Below are positions 62,749 through 64,000 of a stretch of 64,000 bases of DNA, piece after piece (positions within the stretch are counted from its first letter, which is position 1; every line of letters starts with the position of its first letter). Below the pieces are notes generated by a model. It searched no databases. It was given only the letters and a program-made list of their open reading frames with translations, and was not told the origin of the DNA. The position numbers were made by a program, and so were the translations under genes. Origin of the DNA: Pedobacter helvus (GTDB lineage: Bacteria > Bacteroidota > Bacteroidia > Sphingobacteriales > Sphingobacteriaceae); the NCBI RefSeq assembly GCF_005925325.1, contig NZ_SRMP01000002.1, positions 310,001-374,000 of the forward strand. Reading direction: 5' to 3'.

Positions 62749-64000
62749 CTAACACTCAGGCAAACTAATCGGTACTTTCGTAGCCAAGCCGCCATCAGAA
62801 GTCTCTTTGTACTTCGCGTTCATATCCAAAGCAGTTTCCCACATGGTATTTACCACCGCATCTAAGCTTACTTTTGCCTTATCAGGATTACTTTGCAATG
62901 CCAATTGACTAGCAGTAATTGCTTTGATAGCCCCCATGGTATTGCGTTCGATGCATGGAATTTGCACTAGTCCGCCAATAGGATCGCAGGTTAAGCCTAA
63001 GTGATGCTCCATGGCTATTTCTGCTGCCATTAGCACTTGTCGTTGCGAACCTCCTAAGCATTCGGTTAATGCTGCTGCCGCCATAGCTGATGATACACCG
63101 ATTTCTGCCTGACAGCCACCCATCGCCGCGGAAATTGTTGCTCCTTTTTTGAAAATGCTGCCAATTTCACTGGCGCAAGCGATAAACTGAATGATTTTCT
63201 CTTCGGTATAGCCATCGCAAAAAGTGATAAAATATTGCAAAACCGCAGGAATTACACCAGAAGCACCATTGGTTGGAGCGGTAACCACACGTCCGAAAGC
63301 AGCGTTTTCTTCGTTTACTGCTAAAGCAAAACAGCTTACCCAATCCAAAATATAATTGAAGCCCATGCCACCATTGCGGATGGCCATCATCCAACTATCA
63401 TAATCGGTATACGTTTGATCGCCAATTAAACGTTGGTTTAATTTTGCCGCTCTACGGGCAACATCTAATCCGCCAGGTAAAAAACCTGCAGTATGGCAAC
63501 CTCTGTAAATACACTCTTTAATTACTTGGTAATGTTGTAGAATACCTTTCTTGGTTTCCGCTTCTGGTCGCCAAGCGGCTTCATTTTCCATTACAATTTC
63601 CGAAACTTTTAAGCCTGTAGTTAAACACCAATGTAAAAGCTCACTTGCTTTTTCTACCGGAAACGGTAATTCTACTTGTTCTTTCTCCGAACTATCCTGA
63701 CCTTCTTTTACTACAAAACCACCACCTATGCTGTAATAGGTTTCTGAAATAGCTTTCCCATTGGATAGAAATGCCTGAAAAGTAACTGCATTGGGATGAA
63801 AAGGTAAGCTTTCTGCGAAAAGGAAAATCAGATCATCCTGATAAGTAAAATCTATTTCAAAATGCCCAGCAAGCATTAATTTTTGATCTGCCTTAATTTT
63901 TGCAACTGTGCTATCAATGGCATTTACATCAAAAGTAACCGGATCGCCACCAGCCAAGCCTAATAAAATAGCAATATCAGTTCCGTGGCCTTTGCCTGTT
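62749..64000 (-). CDS. sdaA: L-serine dehydratase, iron-sulfur type, partial (5' end outside window)
   Basis: About 416 residues are present, and the frame stays open to the right edge: upstream of residue 'MAGGDP' it reads [18 protein letters not shown], the family's N-terminal motif. The alpha domain holds the cluster cysteines in [17 protein letters not shown] and IPCIERN. The protein ends LPEC, so the last residue is cysteine, as in single-chain bacterial enzymes whose tail reaches the iron-sulfur cluster. It converts L-serine to pyruvate and ammonia in the cytoplasm. The TTG at 63957 is internal, not the start. Confidence 0.94.
   Translation of the reverse strand, partial: TGKGHGTDIAILLGLAGGDPVTFDVNAIDSTVAKIKADQKLMLAGHFEIDFTYQDDLIFLFAESLPFHPNAVTFQAFLSNGKAISETYYSIGGGFVVKEGQDSSEKEQVELPFPVEKASELLHWCLTTGLKVSEIVMENEAAWRPEAETKKGILQHYQVIKECIYRGCHTAGFLPGGLDVARRAAKLNQRLIGDQTYTDYDSWMMAIRNGGMGFNYILDWVSCFALAVNEENAAFGRVVTAPTNGASGVIPAVLQYFITFCDGYTEEKIIQFIACASEIGSIFKKGATISAAMGGCQAEIGVSSAMAAAALTECLGGSQRQVLMAAEIAMEHHLGLTCDPIGGLVQIPCIERNTMGAIKAITASQLALQSNPDKAKVSLDAVVNTMWETALDMNAKYKETSDGGLATKVPISLPEC

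Noticed and set aside
1..64000. CRISPR arrays, rRNA, tRNA or transposase genes
   Set aside because: None seen on reading both strands; direct repeats with regular spacers are absent.

Overview
The window is a chromosomal segment of a Bacteroidota bacterium, most likely a Pedobacter-like member of the Sphingobacteriaceae. The support is a type IX secretion (T9SS) C-terminal sorting domain, a GLPGLI-family protein beside an outer-membrane beta-barrel receptor, DUF3127 and LemA/DUF3137 proteins, SusC-style carboxypeptidase-regulatory domains, many -7 boxes of the Bacteroidota form TAnnTTTG, no visible Shine-Dalgarno sequences, and several TTG/GTG starts. The DNA is AT-rich and gene-dense. Intergenic gaps carry dispersed palindromic repeats. 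There is no CRISPR array, rRNA or tRNA gene, insertion sequence with a transposase, or prophage that I can support.

Layout. 1-7.6 kb: the end of fabD, a hairpin-shaped MITE-like element, a very large NtrY-type sensor kinase and a large unrecognised envelope protein. 7.9-18 kb: housekeeping genes (VOC protein, prfC, LemA-DUF3137, a carB without the usual allosteric domain) and two lipoproteins, one a sugar/sorbosone dehydrogenase-like propeller. 18.1-23.2 kb: a pnuC-nadR-like nicotinamide riboside salvage pair, then a phosphate block (DUF47-pit and a PhoR-like kinase). The two phosphate promoters share an identical pair of 11-bp TTAAC repeats placed 4 nt before the -7 box. 23.2-31.3 kb: a TIGR03915/radical-SAM (TIGR03916-type) DNA-modification or repair pair, an HD hydrolase, an XRE regulator, an RlmL-like rRNA methyltransferase, a DUF3127 protein with an SSB-like acidic tail, and an RprXY-like two-component system. 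31.3-37.4 kb: GLPGLI protein plus receptor, and a PIF1/RecD-like helicase. 37.8-44.3 kb: a TetR-controlled RND efflux operon with a clear operator. 44.4-46.9 kb: dapF and an HtrA/DegP protease.

47.5-56.0 kb is the most unusual part. Two compact minus-strand operons face a divergent gene. One encodes an Asp/Asn beta-hydroxylase-like 2-oxoglutarate oxygenase, a sulfotransferase and an APS-kinase-like enzyme, all with overlapping ends. The other encodes an exported RR-signal protein, a phage-tail-collar (microcystin-dependent) protein, a substrate-binding protein fold without a signal peptide, and a large T9SS-secreted protein. The divergent gene is a PhyH-type dioxygenase. I suggest a hydroxylation/sulfation system acting on a collar-type or secreted product; this is inference.

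56.2-64 kb: a DUF4197 lipoprotein; a VWA protein and a membrane protein that both carry SusC-like regulatory/plug fragments around an ECF sigma factor; a DUF4349 protein; a PaiB-like flavoprotein; and the C-terminal part of an L-serine dehydratase running off the right edge.

All functional calls come from reading motifs by eye. No database search was run.
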